Assembly: GCA_018340375.1 (NCBI GenBank)
Contig: JAFFJZ010000017.1
Location: forward strand, 3,090,001-3,154,000
Direction: 5' to 3'
DNA from: Gonatopus flavifemur
Lineage: Eukaryota > Arthropoda > Insecta > Hymenoptera > Dryinidae
DNA length: 64,000 nt
In this document: positions 1-15,800 of the stretch, piece after piece
How positions within the stretch are numbered: the first letter of the stretch is position 1
Layout of the letters: each line of letters opens with the position of its first letter
Program-made: the position numbers and the translations under genes
The notes under the pieces: generated by a model
What the model saw: the letters and a program-made list of their open reading frames with translations, nothing else
The model's database searches: none
What the model was told of the DNA's origin: nothing

Positions 1-1039
1 CCCAGTATCATCGTTCGTACCCTGAATCCGGATGAGATAGAGCATTTTGAAACTCCTAATCCTGTAGGTTTTCAACTTTCGGGAGCTAAAAAATGACTTA
101 GGAGATTCCGGCAAAAATCCTGCCTGGATCACAATGATCCCCACATGTCAGAGTATGATTACACTTAGTATCATCGTTTGTACCCTGAATCCAGATGAGA
201 TAGAGCATTTGAAGACAAATGAGTTGTAATTTCGTAACTTTCTGGCGCTATAAAATGACTTAGGAGATCCCGGCAAGAATTCTGCCTGGATCACAATGAT
301 CCCCACATGCCAGAGTATGATTTCACCAAGTATCATCGTTTGTACCCCGAATGCGGATTAGATAGAGCATTTGAAGACAAAAGAGTTGTAATTTCGTAAC
401 TTCCGGGTGCTTCAGAATGACTTAGGAGATTCCGGCAAAAATCCTGCCTGGATCACAATGATCCCTACATGCCAGAGTATGATTTCACCCAGTATCATCA
501 TTTGTACCCCGAATCCGGATGAGATAGAGCATTTTGAAACTCCTAATCCTCTAATTTTTCAACTTTCGGGAGCTATAAAATGACTTAGGAGATTCCGGGA
601 GAAATCCTGATGGATCACAATGATCCCCACATGTCAGAGTATAATTACACTCAGTATCATCGTTTGTACCCTGAATCCAGATGAGATAGAGCATTTGAAG
701 ACAAAAGAGTTGTAATTTCGTAACTTTCTGGCGCTATAAAATGACTTAGGAGATTCCGGCAAAAATTCTGCCTGGATCACAATGATCCCCACATGCCAGA
801 GTATGATTGCACCCAGTATCATCGTTCGTACCCTAAATCCGGTTGAGATAGAGCATTTTGAAACTCCTAATCCTGTAATTTTTCAACTTTCAGGAGCTAT
901 AAAATGACTTAGGAGATTCCGGCAGAAATCCTGATGGATGACAATGATGCCCACATGCCAGAGTATCATTCCACCCGGTATCATCGTTTGTACTCTAAAT
1001 CCGGATGAGATAGAGCATTTGAAGACAAAAGAGTTGTAA

Positions 1040-1056
1040 TTTCGTAACTTTCGGGC
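1040..1056 (+). other. CENP-B-box-like 17-mer in a type B monomer (example)
   Basis: The sequence is TTTCGTAACTTTCGGGC. Against the CENP-B box core nTTCGnnnnAnnCGGGn it has TTCG at positions 2-5 and CGGG at 13-16 with correct spacing; only the A at position 10 is T. The same 17-mer recurs in many type B monomers. Other B monomers carry CTGG or CAGG instead of CGGG, and type A monomers have TTTT where TTCG should be. Binding by a CENP-B-like protein is inference. Confidence 0.6.
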
Positions 1057-1363
1057 GCTATAAAATGACTTAGGAGATTCCGGCAAAAATTCTGCCTGGA
1101 TCACAATGATCCCCACATGCCAGAGTATGATTCCACCCAGTATCATCGTTTGTACCCTAAATCCGGATGGGATAGAGCATTTGAAGACAAAAAAATTGTA
1201 ATTTCGTAACTTTCGGGAGCTACAAAATGACTTAGGAGATTCCGGCAAAAATCCTGCCTGGATCACAATGATCCTCACATGTCAGAGTATGATTCCACCC
1301 AGTATCATCGTTTGTACCCTAAATGCGGATGAGATAGAGCATTTGAAGACAAAAGAGTTGTAA

Positions 1364-1380
1364 TTTCGTAACTTTCGGGC
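1364..1380 (+). other. CENP-B-box-like 17-mer (second example)
   Basis: This is the same 17-base match as at 1040-1056, located two B monomers downstream. It shows that the motif keeps register with the 162-bp period (spacing 324 bases). Confidence 0.55.
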
Positions 1381-2256
1381 GGTATAAAATGACTTGGGAG
1401 ATTCCGGCGAAAATTCTGCCTGGATCACAATGATCCCCACATGCCAGAGTATGATTTCACCCAGTATCATAGTTTGTACCCCAAATCCGGATGGGATAGA
1501 GCATTTAAAGACAAAAGAGTTGTAATTTCGCAACTTTCGGGTGCTATAAGATGACTTAGGAGCTTCCGGCAAAAATTCTGCTCGGATCACAATGGTCCCC
1601 ACATGCCAGAGTATGATTCCACCAAGTATCATCGTTTGTACCCTAAATCCGGATGGGATAAAGCATTTTGAAACTCCTAATCCTGTAATTTTTCAACTTT
1701 CGGGTGCTATAAAATCACTTAGGAGATTCCGGCAAAAATTCTGCCTGGATCACAATGATCCCCACATGCCATAGTATGATTTCACCCAGTATCATAGTTT
1801 GTACCCTAAATCCGGATGGGATAGAGCATTTGAAGACAAAAAAGTTGTAATTTCGTAACTTTCGGGTGCTATAAAATGGCTTAGGAGATTCCGGCAAAAA
1901 TCCTGCCTCCATCACAATGATCCCCACATGCCAGAGTATGATTCCACCCAGTATCATCATTTGTACCCTAAATCTGGATGAGATAGAGCATTTTGAAACT
2001 CCTAATCCTGTAATTTTTCAACTTTCTGGAGCTATAAAATGACTTAGGAGATTCCGGCAAGAATTCCGCCTGGATCACAATGACCCCACATGCCAGAGTA
2101 TGATTCCACTCAGTATCATCGTTTGTACCCTGAATCCGGATGAGATAGAGCATTTTGAAACTCCTAATCCTGTAGGTTTTCAACTTCCGGGAGCTATAAA
2201 ATGACTTAGGAGATTCCGGCAAAAATCCTGCCTGGATCAAAATGATCCCCACATGT

Positions 2257-3882
2257 CAGAGTATGATTACACTCAGTATCATCGTTTGTACCCTGAATCC
2301 AGATGAGATAGAGCATTTGAAGACAAAAGAGTTGTAATTTCGTAACTTTCGGGTGCTATAAAATGGCTTAGGAGATTCCGGCAAAAATCCTGCCTCGATC
2401 ACAATGATCCCCACATGCCAGAGTATGATTCCACCCAGTATCATCATTTGTACCCTAAATCTGGATGAGATAGAGCATTTTGAAACTCCTAATCCTGTAA
2501 TTTTTCAACTTTCGGGAGCTATAAAATGACTTAGGAGATTCCGGCAAGAATTCCGCCTGGATCACAATGACCCCCACATGCCAGAGTATGATTCCACTCA
2601 GTATCATCGTTCGTACCCTGAATCCGGATGAGATAGAGCATTTTGAAACTCCTAATCCTGTAGGTTTTCAACTTCCGGGAGCTATAAAATGACTTAGGAG
2701 ATTCCGGCAAAAATCCTGCCTCCATCACAATGATCCCCACATGCCAGAGTATGATTCCACCCAGTATCATCATTTGTACCCTAAATCTGGATGAGATAGA
2801 AGATTTTGAAACTCCTAATCCTGTAATTTTTCAACTTTCGGGAGCTATAAAATGACTTAGGAGATTCCGGCAAGAATTCCGCCTGGATCACAATGATCCC
2901 CACATGCCAGAGTATGATTCCACTCAGTATCATCGTTTGTACCCTGAATCCGGATGAGATAGAGCATTTTGAAACTCCTAATCCTGTAGGTTTTCAACTT
3001 CCGGGAGCTATAAAATGACTTAGGAGATTCCGGCAAAATCCTGCCTGGATCAAAATGATCCCCACATGTCAGAGTATGATTACACTCAGTATCATCGTTT
3101 GTACCCTGAATCCAGATGAGATAGAGCATTTGAAGACAAAAGAGTTGTAATTTCGTAACTTTCGGGTGCTATAAAATGGCTTAGGAGATTCCGGCAAAAA
3201 TCCTGCCTCGATCACAATGATCCCCACATGCCAGAGTATGATTCCATCCAGTATCATCATTTGTACCCTAAATCTGGATGAGATAGAGCATTTTGAAACT
3301 CCTAATCCTGTAATTTTTCAACTTTCGGGAGCTATAAAATGACTTAGGAGATTCCGGCAAGAATTCCGCCTGGATCACAATGACCCCCACATGCCAGAGT
3401 ATGATTCCACTCAGTATCATCGTTCGTACCCTGAATCCGGATGAGATAGAGCATTTTGAAACTCCTAATCCTGTAGGTTTTCAACTTCCGGGAGCTATAA
3501 AATGACTTAGGAGATTCCGGCAAAAATCCTGCCTCCATCACAATGATCCCCACATGCCAGAGTATGATTCCACCCAGTATCATCATTTGTACCCTAAATC
3601 TGGATGAGATAGAAGATTTTGAAACTCCTAATCCTGTAATTTTTCAACTTTCGGGAGCTATAAAATGACTTAGGAGATTCCGGCAAGAATTCCGCCTGGA
3701 TCACAATGACCCCCACATGCCAGAGTATGATTCCACTCAGTATCATCGTTTGTACCCTGAATCCGGATGAGATAGAGCATTTTGAAACTCCTAATCCTGT
3801 AGGTTTTCAACTTCCGGGAGCTATAAAATGACTTAGGAGATTCCGGCAAAATCCTGCCTGGATCAAAATGATCCCCACATGT
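2257..3882. repeat. Five-monomer higher-order repeat (~813 bp), two copies
   Basis: Positions 2257-3069 and 3070-3882 are nearly identical at an offset of 813 bases. The unit is one B monomer followed by four A monomers (162 + 4 x 163, minus one base). The same five-monomer pair recurs near 6310-7936 and 11182-12806 with an offset of 812-814 bases. Single copies lie in the 20.7-21.6 and 26.3-27.2 kb regions. Confidence 0.85.
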
Positions 3883-6800
3883 CAGAGTATGATTACACTC
3901 AGTATCATCGTTTGTATCCTGAATCCAGATGAGATAGAGCATTTGAAGACAAAAGAGTTGTAATTTCGTAACTTTCTGGCGCTATAAACTGACTGAGGAG
4001 ATTCCGGCAAAAATTCTGCCTCGATCACAATGATCCCCACATGCCAGAGTATGATTGCACCCAGTATCATTGTCCGTACCCTAAATCCGGTTGCGATAGA
4101 GCATTTTGAAACTCCTAATCCTGTAATTTTCCAACTTTCAGGAGCTATAAAATGACTTAGGAGATTCCGGCAGAAATCCTGATGGATCACAATGATGCCC
4201 ACATGCCAGAGTATCATTCCACCCAGTATCATCGTTTGTACTCTAAATCCGGATGAGATAGAGCATTTGAAGCCAAAAGAGTTGTAATTTCGTAACTTTC
4301 AGGCGCTATAAAATGACTTAGGAGATTCCGGCAAAATTCTGCCTGGATCACAATGATCCCCACATGCCAGAGTATGACTCCACCCAGTATCATCGTTTGT
4401 ACCCTAAATCCGGATGGGATAGAGCATTTGAAGACAAATTGTAATTTCGTAACTTTCGGGAGCTACAAAATGACTTAGGAGATTCCGGCGAAAATCCTGC
4501 CTGGATCACAATGATCCCCACATGACAGAATATGATTCGACCCAGTATCATCGTTTGTACCCTGAATCCGGATGAGATAGAGCATTTGAAGACAAAAGAG
4601 TTGTAATTTCGTAACTTCCGGGAGCTATAAAATGACTTAGGAGATTCCGGCAAAAATCCTGCCTGGATCAAAATGATCCCCACATGTCAGAGTATGATTA
4701 CACTCAGTATCATCGTTTGTACCCTGAATCCAGATGAGATAGAGCATTTGAAGACAAAAGAGTTGTAATTTCGTAACTTTCTGGCGCTATAAAATGACTT
4801 AGGAGATTCCGGCGAAAATTCTGCCTGGATCACAATGATCCTCACATGTCAGAGTATGATTCCACCCAGTATCATCGTTTGTACCCTAATTGCGGATGAG
4901 ATAGAGCATTTGAAGACAAAAGAGTTGTAATTTCGTAACTTTCGGGCGGTATAAAATGACTTAGGAGATTCCGGCGAAAATTCTGCCTGGATCACAATGA
5001 TCCCCACATGCCAGAGTATGATTTCACGCAGTATCATAGTTTGTACCCCAAATCCGGATGGGATAGAGCATTTAAAGACAAAAGAGTTGTAATTTCGCAA
5101 CTTTCGGGTGCTATAAGATGACTTAGGAGCTTCCGGCAAAAATTCTGCTCGGATCACAATGGTCCCCACATGCCAGAGTATGATTCCACCGAGTATCATC
5201 GTTTGTACCCTAAATCCGGATGGGATAAAGCATTTTGAAACTCCTAATCCTGTAATTTTTCAACTTTCGGGTGCTATAAAATGACTTAGGAGATTCCGGC
5301 AAAAATTCTGCCTGGATCACAATGATCCCCACATGTCAGAGTATGATTCCACCCGGTATCATCGTCTGTACCCTGAATCCGGATGAGATAGAGCATTTGA
5401 AGACAAAAGAGTTGTAATTTCGTAACTTTCGGGCGCTATAAAATGACTTAGGAGATTCCGGCGAAAATTCTGCCTGGATCACAATGATCCCCACATGCCA
5501 TAGTATGATTTCACCCAGTATCATAGTTTGTACCCAAAATCCGGATGGGATAGAGCATTTGAAGACAAAAAAGTTGTAATTTCGTAACTTTCGGGTGCTA
5601 TAAAATGGCTTAGGTGATTCCGGCAAAAATCCTGCCTGGATCACAATGATCCCCACATGCCAGAGTATGATTCCACCCAGTATCATCATTTGTACCCTAA
5701 ATCTGGATGAGATAGAGCATTTTGACACTCCTAATCCTGTAATTTTCAACTTTCGGGAGCTATAAAATGACTTAGGAGATTCCGGCAAGAATTCCGCCTG
5801 GATGACAATGACCCCCACATGCCAGAGTATGATTTCACTCAGTATCATCGTTCGTACCCTGAATCCGGATGAGATAGAGCATTTGAAGCCAAAAGAGTTG
5901 TAATTTCGTAACTTTCAGGCGCTATAAAATGACTTAGGAGATTCCGGCAAAAATTCTGCCTGGATCACAATGATCCCCACATGCCAGAGTATGATTCCAC
6001 CCAGTATCATCGTTTGTACCCTAAATCCGGATGGGATAGAGCATTTGAAGACAAAAAAATTGTAATTTCGTAACTTTCGGGAGCTACAAAATGACTTAGG
6101 AGATTCCGGCGAAAATCCTGCCTGGATCACAATGATCCCCACATGACAGAATATGATTCCACCCAGTATCATCGTTCGTACCCTGAATCCGGATGAGATA
6201 GAGCATTTTGAAACTCCTAATCCTGTAGGTTTTCAACTTTCGGGAGCTAAAAAATGACTTAGGAGATTCCGGCAAAAATCCTGCCTGGATCACAATGATC
6301 CCCACATGTCAGAGTATGATTACACTCAGTATCATCGTTTGTACCCTGAATTCAGATGAGATAGAGCATTTGAAGACAAATGAGTTGTAATTTCGTAACT
6401 TTCTGGCGCTATAAAATGACTTAGGAGATCCCGGCAAGAATTCTGCCTGGATCACAATGATCCCCACATGCCAGAGTATGATTTCACCCAGTATCATCAT
6501 TTGTACCCTAAATCTGGATGAGATAGAGCATTTTGAAACTCCTAATCCTGTAATTTTTCAACTTTCGGGAGCTATAAAATGACTTAGGAGATTCCGGCAA
6601 GAATTCCGCCTGGATCACAATGACCCCCACATGCCAGAGTATGATTCCACTCAGTATCATCGTTCGTACCCTGAATCCGGATGAGATAGAGCATTTTGAA
6701 ACTCCTAATCCTGTAGGTTTTCAACTTCCGGGAGCTATAAAATGACTTAGGAGATTCCGGCAAAAATCCTGCCTCCATCACAATGATCCCCACATGCCAG

Positions 6801-9800
6801 AGTATGATTCCACCCAGTATCATCATTTGTACCCTAAATCTGGATGAGATAGAAGATTTTGAAACTCCTAATCCTGTAATTTTTCAACTTTTGGGAGCTA
6901 TAAAATGACTTAGGAGATTCCGGCAAGAATTCCGCCTGGATCACAATGACCCCCACATGCCAGAGTATGATTCCACTCAGTATCATCGTTTGTACCCTGA
7001 ATCCGGATGAGATAGAGCATTTTGAAACTCCTAATCCTGTAGGTTTTCAACTTCCGGGAGCTATAAAATGACTTAGGAGATTCCGGCAAAAATCCTGCCT
7101 GGATCAAAATGATCCCCACATGTCAGAGTATGATTACACTCAGTATCATCGTTTGTACCCTGAATCCAGATGAGATAGAGCATTTGAAGACAAAAGAGTT
7201 GTAATTTCGTAACTTTCGGGTGCTATAAAATGGCTTAGGAGATTCCGGCAAAAATCCTGCCTCGATCACAATGATCCCCACATGCCAGAGTATGATTCCA
7301 TCCAGTATCATCATTTGTACCCTAAATCTGGATGAGATAGAGCATTTTGAAACTCCTAATCCTGTAATTTTTCAACTTTCGGGAGCTATAAAATGACTTA
7401 GGAGATTCCGGCAAGAATTCCGCCTGGATCACAATGACCCCCACATGCCAGAGTATGATTCCACTCAGTATCATCGTTCGTACCCTGAATCCGGATGAGA
7501 TAGAGCATTTTGAAACTCCTAATCCTGTAGGTTTTCAACTTCCGGGAGCTATAAAATGACTTAGGAGATTCCGGCGAAAATCCTGCCTCCATCACAATGA
7601 TCCCCACATGCCAGAGTATGATTCCACCCAGTATCATCATTTGTACCCTAAATCTGGATGAGATAGAAGATTTTGAAACTCCTAATCCTGTAATTTTTCA
7701 ACTTTCGGGAGCTATAAAATGACTTAGGAGATTCCGGCAAGAATTCCGCCTGGATCACAATGACCCCCACATGCCAGAGTATGATTCCACTCAGTATCAT
7801 CGTTTGTACCCTGAATCCGGATGAGATAGAGCATTTTGAAACTCCTAATCCTGTAGGTTTTCAACTTCCGGGAGCTATAAAATGACTTAGGAGATTCCGG
7901 CAAAAATCCTGCCTGGATCAAAATGATCCCCACATGTCAGAGTATGATTACACTCAGTATCATCGTTTGTATCCTGAATCCAGATGAGATAGAGCATTTG
8001 AAGACAAAAGAGTTGTAATTTCGTAACTTTCTGGCGCTATAAACTGACTGAGGAGATTCCGGCAAAAATTCTGCCTGGATCACAATGATCCCCACATGCC
8101 AGAGTATGATTGCACCCAGTATCATTGTCCGTACCCTAAATCCGGTTGCGATAGAGCATTTTGAAACTCCTAATCCTGTAATTTTCCAACTTTCAGGAGC
8201 TATAAAATGACTTAGGAGATTCCGGCAGAAATCCTGATGGATCACAATGATGCCCACATGCCAGAGTATCATTCCACCCAGTATCATCGTTTGTACTCTA
8301 AATCCGGATGAGATAGAGCATTTGAAGCCAAAAGAGTTGTAATTTCGTAACTTTCAGGCGCTATAAAATGACTTAGGAGATTCCGGCAAAAATTCTGCCT
8401 GGATCACAATGATCCCCACATGCCAGAGTATGATTCCACCCAGTATCATCGTTTGTACCCTAAATCCGGATGGGATAGAGCATTTGAAGACAAAAAAATT
8501 GTAATTTCGTAACTTTCGGGAGCTACAAAATGACTTAGGAGATTCCGGCGAAAATCCTGCCTGGATCACAATGATCCCCACATGACAGAATATGATTCGA
8601 CCCAGTATCATCGTTTGTACCCTGAATCCGGATGAGATAGAGCATTTGAAGACAAAAGAGTTGTAATTTCGTAACTTCCGGGAGCTATAAAATGACTTAG
8701 GAGATTCCGGCAAAAATCCTGCCTGGATCAAAATGATCCCCACATGTCAGAGTATGATTACACTCAGTATCATCGTTTGTACCCTGAATCCAGATGAGAT
8801 AGAGCATTTGAAGACAAAAGAGTTGTAATTTCGTAACTTTCTGGCGCTATGAAATGACTGAGGAGATTCCGGCAAAAATTCTGCCTAGATCACAATGATC
8901 CCCACATGCCAGAGTATGATTGCACCCAGTATCATTGTTCGTACCCTAAATCCGGTTGAGATAGAGCATTTTGAAACTCCTAATCCTGTAATTTTCCAAC
9001 TTTCAGGAGCTATAAAATGACTTAGGAGATTCCGGCAGAAATCCTGATGGATCACAATGATGCCCACATGCCAGAGTATCATTCCACCCAGTATCATCGT
9101 TTGTACCCTAAATCCGGATGAGATAGAGCATTTGAAGACATAAGAGTTGTAATTTCGTAACTTTCGGGCGCTATAAAATGACTTAGGAGATTCCGGCAAA
9201 AAATTCTGCCTGGATCACAATGATCCCCACATGCCGGGGTATGATTCCACCCAGTATCATCGTTTGTACTCTAAATCCGGATGAGATAGAGCATTTGAAG
9301 CCAAAAGAGTTGTAATTTCGTAACTTTCAGGCGCTATAAAATGACTTAGGAGATTCCGGCAAAAATTCTGCCTGGATCACAATGATCCCCACATGCCAGA
9401 GTATGATTCCACCCAGTATCATCGTTTGTACCCTAAATCCGGATGGGATAGAGCATTTGAAGACAAAAAAATTGTAATTTCGTAACTTTCGGGAGCTACA
9501 AAATGACTTAGGAGATTCCGGCGAAAATCCTGCCTGGATCACAATGATCCCCACATGACAGAATATGATTCCACCCAGTATCATCGTTTGTACCCTGAAT
9601 CCGGATGAGATAGAGCATTTGAAGACAAAAGAGTTGTAATTTCGTAACTTTCGGGCGCTATAAAATGACTTAGGAGATTCCGGCGAAAATTCTGCCTGGA
9701 TCACAATGATCCTTACATGTCAGAGTATGATTCCACCCAGTATCATCGTTTGTACCCTAATTGCGGATGAGATAGAGCATTTGAAGACAAAAGAGTTGTA

Positions 9801-12800
9801 ATTTCGTAACTTTCGGGCGGTATAAAATGACTTAGGAGATTCCGGCGAAAATTCTGCCTGGATCACAATGATCCCCACATGCCAGAGTATGATTTCACCC
9901 AGTATCATAGTTTGTACCCCAAATCCGGATGGGATAGAGCATTTAAAGACAAAAGAGTTGTAATTTCGCAACTTTCGGGTGCTATAAGATGACTTAGGAG
10001 CTTCCGGCAAAAATTCTGCTCGGATCACAATGGTCCCCACATGCCAGAGTATGATTCCACCGAGTATCATCGTTTGTACCCTGAATCCGGATGGGATAAA
10101 GCATTTTGAAACTCCTAATCCTGTAATTTTTCAACTTTCGGGTGCTATAAAATGACTTAGGAGATTCCGGCAAAAATTCTGCCTGGATCACAATGATCCC
10201 CACATGTCAGAGTATGATTCCACCCGGTATCATCGTCTGTACCCTGAATCCGGATGAGATAGAGCATTTGAAGACAAAAGAGTTGTAATTTCGTAACTTT
10301 CGGGCGCTATAAAATGACTTAGGAGATTCCGGCGAAAATTCTGCCTGGATCACAATGATCCCCACATGCCATAGTATGATTTCACCCAGTATCATAGTTT
10401 GTACCCAAAATCCGGATGGGATAGAGCATTTGAAGACAAAAAAGTTGTAATTTCGTAACTTTCGGGTGCTATAAAATGGCTTAGGTGATTCCGGCAAAAA
10501 TCCTGCCTGGATCACAATGATCCCCACATGCCAGAGTATGATTCCACCCAGTATCATCATTTGTACCCTAAATCTGGATGAGATAGAGCATTTTGACACT
10601 CCTAATCCTGTAATTTTTCAACTTTCGGGAGCTATAAAATGACTTAGGAGATTCCGGCAAGAATTCCGCCTGGATGACAATGACCCCCACATGCCAGAGT
10701 ATGATTTCACTCAGTATCATCGTTCGTACCCTGAATCCGGATGAGATAGAGCATTTGAAGCCAAAAGAGTTGTAATTTCGTAACTTTCAGGCGCTATAAA
10801 ATGACTTAGGAGATTCCGGCAAAAATTCTGCCTGGATCACGATGATCCCCACATGCCAGAGTATGATTCCACCCAGTATCATCGTTCGTACCCTAAATCC
10901 GGATGGGATAGAGCATTTGAAGACAAAAAAATTGTAATTTCGTAACTTTCGGGAGCTACAAAATGACTTAGGAGATTCCGGCGAAAATCCTGCCTGGATC
11001 ACAATGATCCCCACATGACAGAATATGATTCCACCCAGTATCATCGTTCGTACCCTGAATCCGGATGAGATAGAGCATTTTGAAACTCCTAATCCTGTAG
11101 GTTTTCAACTTTCGGGAGCTAAAAAATGACTTAGGAGATTCCGGCAAAAATCCTGCCTGGATCACAATGATCCCCACATGTCAGAGTATGATTACACTCA
11201 GTATCATCGTTTGTACCCTGAATCCAGATGAGATAGAGCATTTGAAGACAAATGAGTTGTAATTTCGTAACTTTCTGGCGCTATAAAATGACTTAGGAGA
11301 TCCCGGCAAGAATTCTGCCTGGATCACAATGATCCCCACATGCCAGAGTATGATTTCACCCAGTATCATCATTTGTACCCTAAATCTGGATGAGATAGAG
11401 CATTTTGAAACTCCTAATCCTGTAATTTTTCAACTTTCGGGAGCTATAAAATGACTTAGGAGATTCCGGCAAGAATTCCGCCTGGATCACAATGACCCCC
11501 ACATGCCAGAGTATGATTGCACTCAGTATCATCGTTCGTACCCTGAATCCGGATGAGATAGAGCATTTTGAAACTCCTAATCCTGTAGGTTTTCAACTTC
11601 CGGGAGCTATAAAATGACTTAGGAGATTCCGGCAAAAATCCTGCCTCCATCACAATGATCCCCACATGCCAGAGTATGATTCCACCCAGTATCATCATTT
11701 GTACCCTAAATCTGGATGAGATAGAAGATTTTGAAACTCCTAATCCTGTAATTTTTCAACTTTCGGGAGCTATAAAATGACTTAGGAGATTCCGGCAAGA
11801 ATTCCGCCTGGATCACAATGACCCCCACATGCCAGAGTATGATTCCACTCAGTATCATCGTTTGTACCCTGAATCCGGATGAGATAGAGCATTTTGAAAC
11901 TCCTAATCCTGTAGGTTTTCAACTTCCGGGAGCTATAAAATGACTTAGGAGATTCCGGCAAAAATCCTGCCTGGATCAAAATGATCCCCACATGTCAGAG
12001 TATGATTACACTCAGTATCATCGTTTGTACCCTGAATCCAGATGAGATAGAGCATTTGAAGACAAAAGAGTTGTAATTTCGTAACTTTCGGGTGCTATAA
12101 AATGGCTTAGGAGATTCCGGCAAAAATCCTGCCTCGATCACAATGATCCCCACATGCCAGAGTATGATTCCATCCAGTATCATCATTTGTACCCTAAATC
12201 TGGATGAGATAGAGCATTTTGAAACTCCTAATCCTGTAATTTTTCAACTTTCGGGAGCTATAAAATGACTTAGGAGATTCCGGCAAGAATTCCGCCTGGA
12301 TCACAATGACCCCAAATGCCAGAGTATGATTCCACTCAGTATCATCGTTCGTACCCTGAATCCGGATGAGATAGAGCATTTTGAAACTCCTAATCCTGTA
12401 GGTTTTCAACTTCGGGAGCTATAAAATGACTTAGGAGATTCCGGCAAAAATCCTGCCTCCATCACAATGATCCCCACATGCCAGAGTATGATTCCACCCA
12501 GTATCATCATTTGTACCCTAAATCTGGATGAGATAGAAGATTTTGAAACTCCTAATCCTGTAATTTTTCAACTTTCGGGAGCTATAAAATGACTTAGGAG
12601 ATTCCGGCAAGAATTCCGCCTGGATCACAATGACCCCCACATGCCAGAGTATGATTCCACTCAGTATCATCGTTTGTACCCTGAATCCGGATGAGATAGA
12701 GCATTTTGAAACTCCTAATCCTGTAGGTTTTCAACTTCCGGGAGCTATAAAATGACTTAGGAGATTCCGGCAAAAATCCTGCCTGGATCAAAATGATCCC

Positions 12801-15800
12801 CACATGTCAGAGTATGATTACACTCAGTATCATCGTTTGTATCCTGAATCCAGATGAGATAGAGCATTTGAAGACAAAAGAGTTGTAATTTCGTAACTTT
12901 CTGGCGCTATAAACTGACTGAGGAGATTCCGGCAAAAATTCTGCCTGGATCACAATGATCCCCACATGCCAGAGTATGATTGCACCCAGTATCATTGTCC
13001 GTACCCTAAATCCGGTTGCGATAGAGCATTTTGAAACTCCTAATCCTGTAATTTTCCAACTTTCAGGAGCTATAAAATGACTTAGGAGATTCCGGCAGAA
13101 ATCCTGATGGATCACAATGATGCCCACATGCCAGAGTATCATTCCACCCAGTATCATCGTTTGTACTCTAAATCCGGATGAGATAGAGCATTTGAAGCCA
13201 AAAGAGTTGTAATTTCGTAACTTTCAGGCGCTATAAAATGACTTAGGAGATTCCGGCAAAAATTCTGCCTGGATCACAATGATCCCCACATGCCAGAGTA
13301 TGATTCCACCCAGTATCATCGTTTGTACCCTAAATCCGGATGGGATAGAGCATTTGAAGACAAAAAAATTGTAATTTCGTAACTTTCGGGAGCTACAAAA
13401 TGACTTAGGAGATTCCGGCGAAAATCCTGCCTGGATCACAATGATCCCCACATGACAGAATATGATTCGACCCAGTATCATCGTTTGTACCCTGAATCCG
13501 GATGAGATAGAGCATTTGAAGACAAAAGAGTTGTAATTTCGTAACTTCCGGGAGCTATAAAATGACTTAGGAGATTCCGGCAAAAATCCTGCCTGGATCA
13601 AAATGATCCCCACATGTCAGAGTATGATTACACTCAGTATCATCGTTTGTACCCTGAATCCAGATGAGATAGAGCATTTGAAGACAAAAGAGTTGTAATT
13701 TCGTAACTTTCTGGCGCTATAAAATGACTGAGGAGATTCCGGCAAAAATTCTGCCTAGATCACAATGATCCCCACATGCCAGAGTATGATTGCACCCAGT
13801 ATCATTGTTCGTACCCTAAATCCGGTTGAGATAGAGCATTTTGAAACTCCTAATCCTGTAATTTTCCAACTTTCAGGAGCTATAAAATGACTTAGGAGAT
13901 TCCGGCAGAAATCCTGATGGATCACAATGATGCCCACATGCCAGAGTATCATTCCACCCAGTATCATCGTTTGTACCCTAAATCCGGATGAGATAGAGCA
14001 TTTGAAGACAAAAGAGTTGTAATTTCGTAACTTTCGGGCGCTATAAAATGACTTAGGAGATTCCGGCAAAAATTCTGCCTGGATCACAATGATCCCCACA
14101 TGCCAGAGTATGATTCCACCCAGTATCATAGTTTGTACACTAAATCCGGATGAGATAGAGCATTTGAAGCCAAAGAGTTGTAATTTCGTAACTTTCAGGC
14201 GCTATAAAATGACTTAGGAGATTCCGGCAAAAATTCTGCCTGGATCACAATGATCCCCACATGCCAGAGTATGATTCCACCCAGTATCATCGTTTGTACC
14301 CTAAATCCGGATGGGATAGAGCATTTGAAGACAAAAAAATTGTAATTTCGTAACTTTCGGAGCTACAAAATGACTTAGGAGATTCCGGCGAAAATCCTGC
14401 CTGGATCACAATGATCCCCACATGACAGAATATGATTCCACCCAGTATCATCGTTTGTACCCTGAATCCGGATGAGATAGAGCATTTGAAGACAAAAGAG
14501 TTGTAATTTCGTAACTTTCGGGCGCTATAAAATGACTTAGGAGATTCCGGCAAAAAATTCTGCCTGGATCACAATGATCCTCACATGTCAGAGTATGATT
14601 CCACCCAGTATCATCGTTTGTACCCTAAATGCGGATGAGATAGAGCATTTGAAGACAAAAGAGTTGTAATTTTTCAACTTTCGGGAGCTACAAAATGACT
14701 TAGGAGATTCCGGCGAAAATTCTGCCTGGATCACAATGATCCCCACATGCCAGAGTATGATTTCACCCAGTATCATAGTTTGTACCCCAAATCCGGATGG
14801 GATAGAGCATTTAAAGACAAAAGAGTTGTAATTTCGCAACTTTCGGGTGCTATAAGATGACTTAGGAGCTTCCGGCAAAAATTCTGCTCGGATCACAATG
14901 GTCCCCACATGCCAGAGTATGATTCCACCGAGTATCATCGTTTGTACCCTAAATCCGGATGGGATAAAGCATTTTGAAACTCCTAATCCTGTAATTCTTC
15001 AACTTTCGGGTGCTATAAAATGACTTAGGAGATTCCGGCAAAAATTCTGCCTGGATCACAATGATCCCCACATGTCAGAGTATGATTCCACCCGGTATCA
15101 TCGTCTGTACCCTGAATCCGGATGAGATAGAGCATTTGGAGACTCCTAAGAGTCCTGTAAGGTTTTCAACTTTCGGGCGCTATAAAATGACTTAGGAGAT
15201 TCCGGCAAAATTCTGCCTGGATCACAATGATCCCCACATGCCATAGTATGATTTCACCCAGTATCATAGTTTGTACCCTGAATCCGGATGAGATAGAGCA
15301 TTTGAAGACAAAAAAGTTGTAATTTCGTAACTTTCGGGTGCTATAAAATGGCTTAGGTGATTCCGGCAAAAATCCTGCCTGGATCACAATGATCCCCACA
15401 TGCCAGAGTATGATTCCACCCAGTATCATCATTTGTACCCTAAATCTGGATGAGATAGAGCATTTTGACACTCCTAATCCTGTAATTTTTCAACTTTCGG
15501 GAGCTATAAAATGACTTAGGAGATTCCGGCAAGAATTCCGCCTGGATGACAATGACCCCCACATGCCAGAGTATGATTTCACTCAGTATCATCGTTCGTA
15601 CCCTGAATCCGGATGAGATAGAGCATTTGAAGCCAAAAGAGTTGTAATTTCGTAACTTTCAGGCGCTATAAAATGACTTAGGAGATTCCGGCAAAAATTC
15701 TGCCTGGATCACAATGATCCCCACATGCCAGAGTATGATTCCACCCAGTATCATCGTTTGTACCCTAAATCCGGATGGGATAGAGCATTTGAAGACAAAA

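Noticed and set aside
1592..1774. Plus-strand frames of 60-85 codons inside the satellite (also at 20092 and 25688)
   Set aside because: They are identical only because the monomers are copied in higher-order repeats. Starts and ends are arbitrary within the unit.
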